In this document: positions 47,219 to 60,160 of the stretch, one piece after another
Layout of the letters: every line of letters starts with the position of its first letter
Numbering within the stretch: position 1 is the stretch's first letter
DNA from: Benincasa hispida
Lineage: Eukaryota; Streptophyta; Magnoliopsida; Cucurbitales; Cucurbitaceae
NCBI RefSeq assembly: GCF_009727055.1
Contig: NC_052352.1
Location: forward strand, 21,075,085-21,139,084
Direction: 5' to 3'
DNA: 64,000 nt
Program-made: the position numbers and the translations under genes
Notes under the pieces: model-generated
Database searches by the model: none
What the model was told of the DNA's origin: nothing
Seen by the model: only the letters and a program-made list of their open reading frames with translations

Positions 47219-50200
47219 GGAATTAGTTCCTGATGGCAGCTTGGTGCTGGTGAGATGCCGATGTGAGTTGGAATCGGGCACATTATTTCAACTGTGGTAG
47301 TGGGAGGTCTCTGCTTGACTTTACAGAATAGGTTTATCATTTTTAATGATGTATATGTAGTTCCCGAGTTAAAGAGGAACTTAATTTCTGTAAAGTCATT
47401 GCTTGAATGTAATTATCAAATACTTTTTTTTTTTGTTAATAAAGTGTTTATTTCAAAAAATGGTGTTGATATATGTTCAACTCAACTGGAAAGTAATTTG
47501 TATGTACTAAGGTCATTAGCAACAAATGCCCTCTATAACATAGAGATGTTTAAAACCATCGTAACTCAAAATAAGCAACTTAAAATTTCTCCTAAAGAAA
47601 ACGCCCAACTTTGGCACCTAAGATTAGGGCAAATTAATCCCAATAGGACTAAGAGATTAGTGAAAAATGGACTTCTAAGCAAGTTAGAAGAAAATTCTTT
47701 ACATGTGTTCGAGTCATGCCTTGAAGGCAAAATGACTAAAAGACCTTTTATTGGAAAAGATTATAGGGCCAAAGAGCCTCTAGAGCTAATGCATTCAAAC
47801 CTTTGTGGCCCGATGAATGTGTGAGCCAGGGGAGGTTATGAATACTTCATCACTTTTACTGATGATTATTCAAGGTATGGGTACATTTATTTAATGCAAC
47901 ATAAGTCTGAGTCCTTTGAAAAGTTCAAAGAATTCAAAGCTGAAGTTGAAAATGCATTAAATAGAACGATTAAAACACTTCAATCTGATCGAGGTGGAGA
48001 GTTTTTGGATTTTAATTTTCAGAATTATATGATAGAACATGGAATAGTTTCCCAACTCTCATCACCTGGTAAACCTTAACAGAATGGTGTATCAGAGAGG
48101 AGAAATTGAACCTTGTTGGACATGATTCGATCAATGATGAGTTACGCTTCCTTACCTGACTCGTTTTGGGGTTTTGCAATAGAGACTACAACTTATATTC
48201 TGAATTGTGTTCCCTCTAAGAGTGTTGCCAGAATACCTTTGGAGTTATGAAATGGTCATAAAGCTAGTTTACGTCATTTCCGTATCTGGGGTTGCCCAGT
48301 ACATATGCTTAAGGCTAATCCTAAGAAATTGGAACCATGTTCGAGGCTATGCCTATTTGTAGGCTACCCCAAAGGAACGAGATGAGGTCATTTTTATGAT
48401 CCTGAAGAAAACAAAGCGTTTGTATCGACAAATACTACTTTCTTGAGGAGGATCAAATAAGGGAGCACAGACCTAGAAGCAAAATCGTATTGAATGAGCT
48501 TTCCAAAGAAACTACTAAATCTTCAACAAGAGTTGTTGAAGAGCCTACTACCTCAACAAGAGTTGTTAACATAGGTTCATCTAGTAGGTCAAATCCACCT
48601 AAAGTGTTGAGGGAACCTTGACGTAGTGAGAGGGTTGCGAACCCACCTATTCGCTATATGGGTTTAACTGAAACCCTAGCTATGGTTGCTAATGGCGAGG
48701 TTGAGGATCCATTGTCTTATAATAAGACAATGAAGGATGTTAACATAGATTAATAGGTCAAAGCCATGGATCTCGAAATGGAGTTTATGTACTTCAGTTC
48801 AGTTTGGGATCTTATAGATCAACCTGATGGGGTTAAACCTATAGGTTGCAAATAGATCTACAAGAGGAAATGGGTTGCTGATAGGAAGGTGCAAATCTTC
48901 AAGGCTAGACTAGTGGCAAAAGGTTATACCCAGGTCGAGGGAGTCGACTATGAGGAGACTTTCTCGCCTGTTGCCATGTTGAAGTCTATCTGGATCCTCT
49001 TATCTATTGCCTCATATTATGACTATGAGATATGAAAAATGGATGTCAAGACTGTTTTTCTAAATGGCAATCTTGAGGAGACCATTTTATAGTGCAACCC
49101 GAGGGATTCATAATCCAAGGTCAAGAGCAAAAGGTTTGCAAGCTGAATCAGTCCATTTATGGACTGAAACAGGTATCTCGATCTAGGAATATAAGGTTTG
49201 ATACTACGATCAAATCTTATGGCTTTGATCAGAACATTAATGAGCCTTGTATCTACAAGAAGATCATCAATAATTCAGTAGTTTTCCTAGTGTTGTATGT
49301 AGATGATATCCTACTCATTGGGAATGATGTAGGCTTACTGACTACAGTTAAGAACTGGCTAGCAACCTAATTCCAATTGAAATATTTGGGAGAGGCTCAG
49401 TTTATTCTTGGTATTCAGATCTTTCGAGATCGAAAGAACAAAATGCTAGCACCGTCTCAAGCATCGTATATTGACAAGATGTTGATCAAATATTCGATGC
49501 AGAACTCCAAGAGGGGCCCATTACCTTTTAGGCACAGAATTACATTGTCTAAGGAACAGTGTCCTAAGACACCTCAAGAGGTTGAGGAAATGAGACGGGT
49601 CCTCTATACATCTGTCGTAGGCAGTTTGATGTATGCGATGTTATGTACTAGACCTGACATCTGCTATGCAGTGGGGATAGTCAGTCGATATCAATCTAAT
49701 CCAGGATACAATCATTGGACAGTCGTCAAGAATATCCTCAAGTATCTTCGGAGAACAAGGAACTATATGCTTATGTATGGTTCTAAGGATTTGATCCTTA
49801 CAAGATACACGGACTCTCAGACTGATAGGGATTCTCGAAAATTCACTTCAGGATCAATGTTCATTCTTAACAGAGAAGTTATAGTATGACGAAGCACCAA
49901 GTAGGGGTGCATCACGGACTCCACCATGGAAGCCGAGTATGTAGCGGCTTGTGAAGTTTCTAAAGAGGCTGTTTGACTCAGAAAATTCCTAACTAATTTG
50001 GAACTTGTTCCAGATATGTCAAAGCCTATCACCCTTTATTGTGATAATAGTGGTGTTGTGGCTAATTCCCATGAGCCTAAGAGTCATAAGCGCGACAAGC
50101 ACATTGAGCGGAAATACCATCTCATCCGAGAGATTTTGCATCGAAGGGACGTGATTGTCACGAAGATAGCTTTAGAGCACAACATTGCTAATCCGTTTAT

Positions 50201-50384
50201 GAAGGCCCTCACGCTAAAGTGTTTGAGGGTCACCTGCAGAGTATGGGTCTGTGGGATAGATCACGGCTGGCCTAGGGCAAGTGGGAGATCTTGTACTGGG
50301 CGTATTGTGCCCTACTTTATTGTTTTGTGTACTTGTAATTTGATTATCTTATACACCCCACTAGCTTTAGGACAAATGGGAGAT
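47219..50384 (+). pseudogene. copia pol: integrase, reverse transcriptase, RNase H (many stops)
   Basis: Domains follow the copia order. The integrase zinc region is WHLRLGQINPNR, with the second His as Gln and the expected VCESC as VFESC. The integrase core has FTDDYSRYGY and QSDRGGEF, with stops at 47822 and 48077. Reverse transcriptase starts near [20 protein letters not shown] and has LNQSIYGLKQ, with YVDD at 49296-49307. RNase H holds the TMEAEYVAACE and LYCDNSGVVAN regions. Integrase before reverse transcriptase makes it Ty1/copia. More than ten in-frame stops or shifts make it non-functional. The polypurine tract GACAAATGGGAGAT ends at 50384, just before the 3' LTR. Confidence 0.9.
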
Positions 50385-52415
50385 TGTTGGGGTTGATGCA
50401 CTAGATCTCGTAAGGTCTTGTAGTTTGTAAACCTTGTATGAACAAACATTTATGTGATTAATAATATTTGATATTTTATTCACTTCTGTCTATGAAATAT
50501 ATGATATTTTAATTGCATTAACCACAAACCAATAAACTAACATCCAAGGTTATCATTGTAACTTAAACATGTATGTAGAGACATACAGGTGGATCATATT
50601 TAAGTGATAACCTAAATAGTCTGTAGTACATGGATAAGGCTAGGTACCTTATCCTGGTGACATTACGAGTATGGCCCGCTTTGTAGGTGTTATAATGTTG
50701 TAAAGTACAACAAATAATCTGATCCTGATCATTCATGTATTAGACATGCGAGTGGGGATATTTATACAAAGGAGTTAGTATAAGATCGAACCACGAAATG
50801 TTTAGTCTCGTTATATAACATTGTTCATAATAGATATTTTCATTTCACTAGGATGACCATAGGTAACATGACCTTAATCCTGAGTGAGTTGTGAACTCCT
50901 GTCTATGAGGACGGTCATTTAATTTGTATGGGTGAGAGTGGCCAGATCGCCGACTCAACAAGCCTACCATTTTGGGGATTCGTCTGATTGAAGAGTTGGG
51001 ACTCAGCTAGACAAGATGGAATTTACTCATTCCCCAAAGCAGAGATAAGTAGATAAATTGCTCCTTTAAGGGCTGATTCCAGGTCTTGAACAATGTGGCG
51101 CCACACCCTCTCTTCGAGGGGTTTCGTCATAGTGGAATTATAATCTATTGTTCATTAAAGGGATCAGTGGTACTTAAGGAGTTAGATGTAACTACAGGGG
51201 CAAAGCGATAATTTGGCCTAGTTGTACTTACGAGCAATTTGTGAAGAGCCATCTTACTATTGATTGATTATATCCAATGGACACAGAAATATATCTGTAG
51301 TGTGAAGAGTGCAGCTGTCGGTCTTTAGTGAAGTGCCCGATAATTAACGGATGGTGGATAATGTGATTAAAGAGTTTAATCAATTACTCATGTACCATTG
51401 GAGCTTCAAGCTACAGATCTATAAGGTCCCCTTGGTAGCTCAATGAATTTAAGTTGAGAATGAGTTTTTGGGTTAATTTGAAATGTTCAAATTAATAAGA
51501 GGAAATTTAATTGTATATGATATAATTAAATTAATTCAATTATATATAATATAATTGATATAATGTATTTGATACGTTATTGTTTAATTGGAGGAACAAA
51601 TATTTGAATATGATTCAAATATATTTTCTATGAATAAGATTCATAGTTATTAAATTTAATATAAATATGATTTATATTAAATGTCATAAAATAGAGAAAA
51701 ATAACTAGAGTTTATATATTGTATATGATGCAATATTAAAACTATAGGTTATAAATATAATATGATAAATTGGTTATCATATATTTTTTTTAAATAATTT
51801 ATTAACTATTTGATAATTAATCCTTTTTCTCTCTAACCACCCTTAGAGGGAAGTTAATTAGTTTTTTGTGGTAAATGGGATATATGAAATATGATTTGAT
51901 TATTCCAAGGGATATGAGTTACTCGATAGAGATCTTCTAGACGATCAACTTTGAGAGACTATACGATAGCCTCATCGCCTAAACGATTGTGACTGTCTTG
52001 CTATGCAATAACTTTGTTCATTCCTCGATCGTCTTCCTCCTCCAACTCCAAACTCCCTTCTAACCAAAATTAGTCAAAGCCCACCACTCCTAGATTTTCA
52101 CATGGAGAATACCAAGGTCACTCAGTGATAGTGTCCCTTTTTTATTCGAGCTTGCATCGTTGTTTGTTGTTGTTCATTTGGAGTATTCGTGTTTATTCGA
52201 CGTGTTTGTGAACGAGTTAGATCGAGGGATTAACTTGAAGAATAGTTCTTCAAAGGTGTAGTCTCTTAAACCTTTGTTTATCATGAAAAAGCATGTTGTA
52301 ATTTATCTTTTGATGCATAATCTATCTATTTTATTGTATATGTATGCGTTCAATCGAAATGAAATTTAAACGATCCGCTTCCACTCAAAGGTTCTCTGTC
52401 AAAAGAGTTCCTTCA
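50385..52415 (+). repeat. 3' LTR of the outer Ty1/copia element, 2031 bp
   Basis: It starts TGTTGGGGTTGATGCACTAG directly after the polypurine tract and ends AAAAGAGTTCCTTCA. It is collinear with the 5' LTR (15845-17878), with scattered substitutions and few indels. It includes the short CGATCG zone near 51950-52030. Confidence 0.9.
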
Positions 52416-52520
52416 GACGGAAGAGAAAGCGGGGGGTGGAGGGGGTAAGGGAGGGGGGCGGAAGAGGAGGCGGGTTAGTGGGGAGGGGCGTCGTGGGGTT
52501 GGGGGAAGGGAAAGAGAGAG
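52416..52520. other. G-rich purine block with G-quadruplex pattern
   Basis: The sequence right after the 3' LTR is nearly pure G and A, with GGGGGGTGGAGGGGG and GGGAGGGGGG at 52431-52458, which meets the four-run G-quadruplex rule. The texture resembles the purine noise at 21550-22180, which also follows an LTR end, so a sequencing artefact is possible. Confidence 0.5.
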
Positions 52521-55080
52521 GAAAAAATTGGGGGGAAAATAAGAAGTGGATTTTTAATGACTTTTCCCTACACATATTTTTGTCGGCATAATTTTTTTAA
52601 AAAAATGTGCACGTTACTCTACTTTGGCCAACACATTAAATTTTTGTTGAGATAAATACGCCTATGCCAACGAAAATAAATGCATCAGGAAAAAAATATC
52701 GAAACAGGTAAAAATTCTTGTAGTGTTCCCTGTTTCGTCCTCTCCAACCTGTTGTTTCAAGCTTCCATTTCACCCTCGTCTAAGTCTAATCATGAGAGCT
52801 TTTGTTCTCCTCCATTAATTGGGTGAAGTGTGTCAAGCTACTAGGAAAAGATGGTGCTTGTGATTCAGATTCAAAACTCAACCTCTTAATTTCTGGTAGC
52901 AAAAACGATCAGACCGACCAATCAATTTTTTTCTCCCTCGCAAATGTTTTGGGTTTGATTTAATAATAATCTCAAATTTCTTAAATTGCAGTTAAAAAAA
53001 GGAAAATATACCATGATTCTTTTGGTGACTCGATTTATTTATTTATTTGTTGGTGATTTAAAGAAACCAAGTCATTCTTTGCCATCAAAGCACGGTAAAA
53101 AAACAAGAGCAAAAGGTTGAATGTTGAAGACGGTGATTAAACCCTAAAATATATAAGCAATTTAAAGAACTGCATTTCTGTTGAGGGTGAAGATAGAGGC
53201 ATAGGTAATTTCTCAATTTCAAAGCAAAAGGCAATAGATAAAAAAAATGCAGTGGAATCTCATGACAGCAATGAGAGCAAGGAGTAGCAGTGGGACACTC
53301 CGATGTTACTAAATTACCCGTATAAAGTCTACATACTTATTTGGCACTACATCATCTCTAAATGATATCGAGATAGAAGTGGCCACATCATCGATCTGTT
53401 GAGTTTTTAATAGATTATTAACAGTGGAGACTAAAATAGTTATTTAAAAAATTTATGGGCTAAAATAGACTTTTTGATAATTCAAGGACCAAAATAGAAC
53501 AAATTTTCTAGTTCAAGGACCAAAATGAGATTTAAACCTATTTGTTATCATTTAAAAATATAAAATAAACTATTAATATTTGACTGATCAAACAGTGTAA
53601 GTGACTTCAACACAATGTAAATAAGATTATATGATTGATAAATTAAAAGCATATGTATGAACAATTTAAAGGTTTAAAAATATGTTAGATATATCAAAAT
53701 ACGTCTATAAATATGAAGTTTAGGTTATTCATGTTTACCCGACAAAATCTCAAGGTAATAAAAATATATATGCAGCTTCTCGACTATATATATGCAAGCG
53801 AACAGAAGTCATTTGTAGACCAAAACAAGTTTCAAATAATTTGGTATAATCGATAAAAAGAGTACTCTTATTTGATAAAAAAAAATTAAATAAACAAAAT
53901 TGGACGAATTTTTATTTTAATCTTACACCAAATTTAATATCTTGATTTATAGATTTAATTTAAGAATGTCATGTGGTCATATATTCATGAGATCTAACAC
54001 TCGTGTCTATTAATATGCACCTTCCAATTGTATGCAAGAGAAGCAATGTATACATCAACTTCAAGATGTGAGTAATGTTGGTTCCTCTAAGCTCCCACTA
54101 ACTTACATGTTAAACTTTATAAAATGCTACGTGAACTTGAGGATCATTCAAATAATAAAGACATGAGTATTAAATTTTTGTAAATGTCATACGTTCAAAA
54201 AAAAAAAAAAAATCCTTATTTAAATTGCAACTCCCTAAAAAAATATTACTATCTATTTTAAGGTATTTAGTATACCAACCGATAACCTGATTTACATTAT
54301 TAAACTGATTAAGGCATAATCAAAGCACTCACAAATTATTTTTTTTTAAGAGGTATTATAATTAAAAGTGTGGGGTGGGAAAATCGAACCTTAAACCACG
54401 AGGTTGATAGTATGAATATTATGCCAATTGAGTTATACTCTTGTTGGCAGTACTCACAAATTTTAGTATTCTCACAAGTTTCTTGCATCGGTTGGTTAAA
54501 CATCATGATAAAAATGTCAACCATGGAATTCACCTCTTAGTGCATGGTCATATTATAAAAAAAAAAAATCAATACTTTTTTTTTAAAAAAAAAAAAACTA
54601 TTTAGAAAGTCAATCTAAATTAATCTTAAGTGTACTTTAAGAGAGTGTTTTTTTTTTTTGGTCCCTCGACCTTATGGATTGTTGGAAGATAAAAAAGCAT
54701 TTAAAATAGAAAAGAAAATTAATTTGTCGAAGAAAAATTTTAAGAAAATAGTAGAAATTTTGGATCTCGACCCTCAGCCATCATACTCAAATTATGTTCC
54801 AAATTTAGCGTTGCAATATACTTATATATATATATATATATATATATGGCCCTAATATGGCTACTCATGCAAGGAACATTCAACTCTCTGAAACATGAAT
54901 GAAACAACACTCAATTCTCTCAAATATGAATGAAACACTCACTCTCTGCATGAAATGATTCTAAGAAACTCTCTTTTTCCTTGGTTTTTTAATTAGTCTC
55001 TACACTTTAAGAAATATTAAGAGGATTTCTAAACTTTCAATTTTATGTTAATAAATATTTTAAGTCTTCTTAATCTTAAA
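52521..55080. other. AT-rich intergenic DNA with repeat relics
   Basis: No gene is seen. A CACTA-type terminus (TTCTTGTAGTG, complement CACTACAAGAA) lies at about 52725-52735 without a visible partner. A twice-used phrase AAGGACCAAAATAGA / AAGGACCAAAATGAG lies at 53480-53540. A (TA)n run is at about 54827-54847. Confidence 0.45.
54371..54445 (-). repeat. tRNA-related SINE-like head (minus strand)
   Basis: The minus strand shows TAACTCAATTGGC (54423-54435) and GGTTCGATTTTCC (54378-54390) at A-box and B-box spacing, followed by GTGGGGTGGG-like and A/T-rich DNA on the other side. The layout is the same as at 1815-1905, which suggests one SINE-like family. Confidence 0.45.
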
Positions 55081-55423
55081 GCTATTAGTCTTGCCTTTGG
55101 AGGTTCTTTCTTTGAGGAAGGAAGCAACTCCTCCTAGGATGGGTACAAGCATTTGTTCGCCTATCAAATCCATCAAGAAAGGGTTACAGGAAGATGAGTA
55201 TCAACACCAGTTGGTCGAAAAGTGCTTGGTATGATGAACTATTGGGTTATTTGTAATTGGAATGACCGCCTTATCAAGTGCAAGTGCACCTTTATATCTT
55301 CTAAATGGCCAGTCCGAGTTATAGAAGCTAAAGTCATTGTTGATCGCTTAAAACACACCATGATCTTTTGGGATGGACAAGAAACCCTTATTGGTGGTGG
55401 ATCCGGCTCAATTGAAGTCATTA
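55081..55423 (+). pseudogene. unrecognised protein-coding relic
   Basis: A frame from 55222 reads into KCTFISSKWPVRVIEAKVIV and TMIFWDGQETLIGGGSGSIE with a plausible residue mix. It has upstream in-frame stops and runs into a MITE at about 55431, which adds a false tail. I do not recognise the family. It may be a transposon or retroposed fragment. Confidence 0.25.
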
Positions 55424-55430
55424 AGGCCCC

Positions 55431-55723
55431 ATTCGATAACCATTTTGTTTTTTGTTTTTTGTTTTTGAAAATTGAGTCTATTTCCTCCTCATTTCTTACC
55501 ATAATTTGCATATTTTCTTAAGTACAATGGTTGAATTCTTAGTCAAATTTCAAAAATAAATACAAGTTTTTAAAAGCTAGCTTTTTTTTTTTTTTCGAAT
55601 TTTGGATTTGTTTTTTAAACCATTGGTAAAAAATAGATAAAATGAATAAATTTGGGGTGGAAGTAATGTCTATAGGCTTAATTTTCAAAAACATAAAATA
55701 AAGGACAAGATAGTTATCAAACA
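55431..55723. mobile_element. MITE with GATAACCATTTTGTTTTTTG-type ends
   Basis: The left end CGATAACCATTTTGTTTTTTG and the right end, complemented as TTTGATAACTATCTTGTCCTT, form an imperfect inverted repeat about 290 bp apart with an AT-rich non-coding core. Ends of this kind are common in plant hAT- or Mutator-like MITEs. The superfamily is not settled. Confidence 0.5.
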
Positions 55724-56111
55724 TAAAATTGTCTATAACTAGTGGTCGACATCTTCTTAGATGACGGGTAAGGGATACACATCCCTTTGTTTGGTATACG
55801 TTTTGAAGCTTTAGGCATGGAAAAATCTATTTTCATATATTTTTTTTATCCGTGAGCGTCTAGACCAACTTATGCACACTTCGATTAATCTCACAGGACA
55901 ACCCGTCTGATCCTACAACATTTTGGTGTCAAAGAAAACTAGTAGAAAATTAATTTCTAGGTAAGTGGCCACCATGGATTGAACCTTTGACCCCTTAGCC
56001 ATTTATTAAAACTATGTTAGTTTTTTTTATGTATATACAAACTTATTTTCTTTTAATAAACGGTAAAGAATTAATACAATAAAACTATTAATTCATTAAC
56101 AAATTATATAG

Positions 56112-57625
56112 AGGTGTTTGGCTCACCAACATGAGCTGAGTTGAGTTGGTATAATATACCAATTCATTGTTTGGCTCACCAACTTTAAATATTGGTAGAG
56201 TTGAGTTGGTATATTTCACCAACTCACCCCAACTCTCCCTTCTTCCCATGTTTTAATGGCTCCACTCATCGGCCATTGTCACACTCCAAGAACTAACTCC
56301 GGGCTCTGAAAAGCACCTCCGATGACAACTCTGACAACTACCTCCAATGATAACTCCTGTCTCTTATACACATCTAGATGTGTATAAGAGATAGACCCAA
56401 CTCTGACGACCACCTTAACACTACCAACTCCGACAACTAATTGGCTCCGACAACAAACTTTGATAACCAACTCCAACAACTACCTTCGTAGGCTTCGACA
56501 ACCACCTCCGCCTACAAACTCCGATGAAAATCACCTTCGATGATCAATTTTGAGAAAGCAACTCCGATGAGCAACTCTAGGCTTCAATAACCACCTTCGA
56601 CGACAAACTTCGACAACCAACTCTAATACCACCTTCATGCGACTAACTTCGAGTGCCGACAATCACCTCCGACTACAATCTCCCACGAAAATCATCTTCG
56701 ATGATCAACTTTGACGACCACTTTCACCCGATCAACTCCGAGATTCAAAAATCACCTCCGATGACAAACTTCGACAATCAACTCCAATACACCTTCATGT
56801 AACCAACTTCAGGTTTCGACAACCACTTCCAACTACTATAAGACTGATAACTGTTAAAGTATATTGTAGAGTTGTTGATTATATAATAAATATTATTTTG
56901 TCTACATTAAGTGCAATATTTATACGTAATGAATTCACATATCAAATGAGTGTTAATAATATTTAGACGAAAAGTATGTATGTAGTTGAAAAGTATATAA
57001 CATATAAAAAAAACCATAAAATGAAAAAAAAAAATCCTAGAATATTTTCCAACAAGAATTAGTGAAAAATAGAGATTTGTTCTCTGATGATCCTCCAAAT
57101 TTAGACGAAATGAAAGTGAAATTGTTGAAAAAATGTGGTGACATTTCATTGGTTGTTACGATGATGGGGGAGATTTAATTAAAAAAATTTATGACATAGC
57201 AAAAACATAGAGTAACAATAAGAACAAGAACAAGAATATGATAATGAAATTCATGGAGAAAAATTAGCTAGAATCAAAAGTTTTGATTTCACTTTAGTTT
57301 CTCATTTTATTTAACCATATTTCTGCAAGAAATATAATGAGTTAATTGTTGTTTATTACCCAAAAAAGAAAGAAATAAAGAAAGAAAGAAAGAAAGAAAA
57401 GTTTTAAAAATTAAAAGAAAAAATTGCAGTGCATATTTTATTCAAACAAAAATAAGTGAAATTATTGAATAAAAAAGTTTCAAAACAAAAATAATAATCA
57501 TAAAAGCATATTATTTAGAGTTCAAAAACCTATATCTTGTTCACTTCAAACACAGACATATGAACTCCACAGATATATGAACTCCATATATCTTATCTCA
57601 ACTCAGCGCCCTAAACAACTCCTAT
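56112..57625. mobile_element. TIR DNA element copy 2 (uninterrupted)
   Basis: The left end GAGGTGTTTGGCTCACC..GAGCTGAGTTGAG is mirrored at the right by the complement GGAGTTGTTTAGGGCGCTGAGTTGAG. Inside are the minisatellite (56270-56860), an AT-rich middle and (GAAA)n at about 57366-57400. It is the partner of 12003-15650 and shows the empty site GGCTCACCAACTTTAAATATTGG where copy 1 has its solo LTR. No transposase is seen. Confidence 0.55.
56357..56394. other. Tn5/Nextera mosaic-end junction (library adapter), one mismatch
   Basis: CTGTCTCTTATACACATCT followed by AGATGTGTATAAGAGATAG (normally ..GACAG) lies inside the minisatellite of TIR element copy 2. It marks an artificial join, so array length here cannot be trusted. 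Confidence 0.95.
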
Positions 57626-59094
57626 ATGTGTAGCTAATTAATTATAACTATGATTAATATTTTATGAGATTATGTTTTAATAATTATAATTAGATTATCA
57701 TTGATTAATTATAATCTGTTAATTTTTTAATCATAAAATGTTATATTTATTTTCTTGAACTAATTTTAATTGTTCTATTAATTAATAGATCGTAATTATA
57801 TAAATTCATCAAATTATGTAATCATGTAACCTTAATTGTAAATTATTCATTTTACAAATACTTGTAATTGATAATTTAATTAATATTATTAGTTGATTAT
57901 TAAATAATTAATTTTGCTTAAAGTTTTGAATTGAATTTATTGTTTATCAATTAATCTATTTGAATTTTATCGAGGTGTCATGATTAATTTTATAAATTAA
58001 ATACAAATATAATTCAATTCTATAAACATTCAAATAACATTTCCGGTAAGTCGAACGCTTGATCCCAACAATCTTATTCCCATATTATTTTATTTCTAGA
58101 TATCTTTAATTCTTATAGATCTATAAAATCTTAAATCAAATTGACAGATTTTTTAAGAAAGATTTTGCCTCCGTCTATTTCAATTTTTTTTTTTAAAAAA
58201 AAAAAAAGAAAAGAAAAAGAAAAGAGAAACAAAGCACGGTGTATGCTAATTAGACAAAATAGTGTTGAAATAAAGAACAAAGACATAATAAGATTGGAGT
58301 GAGAAAAGGAGTTTTGGGTTGACATGTATTTCATATAGTGCATATATTTTAAACCAATTTTAATAGTATGAAAAATACGTTTAAAAATATAAAATTAACC
58401 CTGAATTAATATTGAATTATTAAAAATATATTTCGAAGTAATTTTTAATCACGATAAAAATGATTTTAATCATTCCAAAATCACTCCACATGTTTGGGAG
58501 TGATTTTAATTTTTTTTTTTAAAAAAAATCCATATTTAAAATCACTCCAAAACATAATTCTAAATAGAGTTAATTATTTTAAATGACAAAACTATTGAAA
58601 ATATTTTCAAATATAACAAAATTTTATTGTCTGTTGTCTATCACTAATAGACAACGACTTTTTGTCTATCACTTTTAAATACAATTTTCATATCATCATC
58701 AAAATTAATTCGAATATTAAAATTATGTTTTAAAAGGAATTTAAAAAGTACTCTCAAACGTGCAGTTAAAGTTCAAGACAAGTGTATTTTACCAAACCAA
58801 CCTCACGTTATTCTTAAAGAAAAATATTTAAGTGCATTCAAGGCTACACTCTATATTTGTATATCTTACTCGTCTAATCATAATTTATCACGTGACAAGT
58901 TTCAATTACATGTTTATTTAAATATATATAAAAATAAGTACATCTTGAATTTACTAAAAATTGCTCATTAATAAAATATATTATAAATATTATGATAATA
59001 GATGCCCATTTTATACTCATGTTTGATGTTCATTGACCATGTTTCATGCCCACATTTCTTAAAGTATTGTCCATGTGTATCAACGTTATATATT
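57626..59094. other. AT-rich intergenic DNA, no gene seen
   Basis: Very AT-rich, with a poly-T/poly-A hairpin-like junction at 58184-58206 and a short perfect inverted repeat at 58633-58655. No splice-framed exon or transposon terminus could be supported. Confidence 0.5.
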
Positions 59095-60066
59095 ATTGGT
59101 TCGTTTGCTTCATGAGAATAAGAGGTGGGAATAGGAAATTACATTCTACCACCATATTTGGTATAAGTTTTTAACCTTGTGAATGAGAATATCTTATTCC
59201 AAGGTATTTCATATTTCAATCCTTTGAGATTTTTTATAAGCACCCAAATATATGAATTTTCTCCATTTCCAATGGTTTTTTTTTCTCTCTCTCTTACTTT
59301 TTATGTTTTCATTTTATTTGTTTTTCTTCTTTGTTAATATTGGTTAATTTATTTAATTTTTATAAATATGTTTAAATTAAATTTATAATTGACATATATA
59401 ATCAATTTTATTAACAATAATGCTAATATAATAATTCTATTATTATGAATTAATATGAAAAACCATAATTTTTCTTTTAAAAAAAATATGAATAACCATA
59501 ATCATATTTGCTTAAGTCCCTTTCTATTGGTAATATATATTAACGTCATAAATTATTTATTAAAATTATTAAATTAATGAATATTAATTAATCAACTAAT
59601 AATAAAATAAGTTATTTTTTTTTTCAATTAAACAATCTTGTATACTTGTACTTATAGTTTCAATTTTTAATCATAGTTATTCTTTTTAAATTAGAAATAT
59701 TGTTGGAAGATTTAAAATTAATTAGTTTATATCAACTTTTTTTGTATATATATATAATACTTATAATTGATATTAAACAATAAAAAATGAATACTTAAAT
59801 TAATTATCCATATTTTTTTAATAAAAATCGATAATATAAATATGCAATATGAAAGTTTTAATTCATAATAAATATATTAAAGTTGAAGGTGATTTAGTTA
59901 AATTTTAATGGATTAAAATTGATTTAATAACTTAATGTAATAAAAACAAATTAACAAACAAGAACTAAATATTGAATTTAATCTTTATTAATTTTATACT
60001 TATAATTGCATAAGAAAAGTACATGTTCCTAGACATCTTATTCTCATTTACATACATAACCAAACA
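59095..60066. mobile_element. possible TIR element with ATGAGAATAAGA ends
   Basis: The left part TTCGTTTGCTTCATGAGAATAAGAGG is loosely mirrored by the complement of the right part, TGTTTGGTTATGTATGTAAATGAGAATAAGATG. The core is about 970 bp of AT-rich non-coding DNA. No target duplication was resolved. Confidence 0.35.
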
Positions 60067-60160
60067 CAATCATCTTTGATTCTCGAATATCTTATTCCTA
60101 GACATCATATTCTCAGACATTTATAAAATTTTAATTCAAATGACCTCCTATTAGTGTTTA

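Noticed and set aside
52416..52420. GACGG as the target duplication of the outer element
   Set aside because: The left flank is GGGGG, and only three of five bases agree. The right flank may itself be corrupted.
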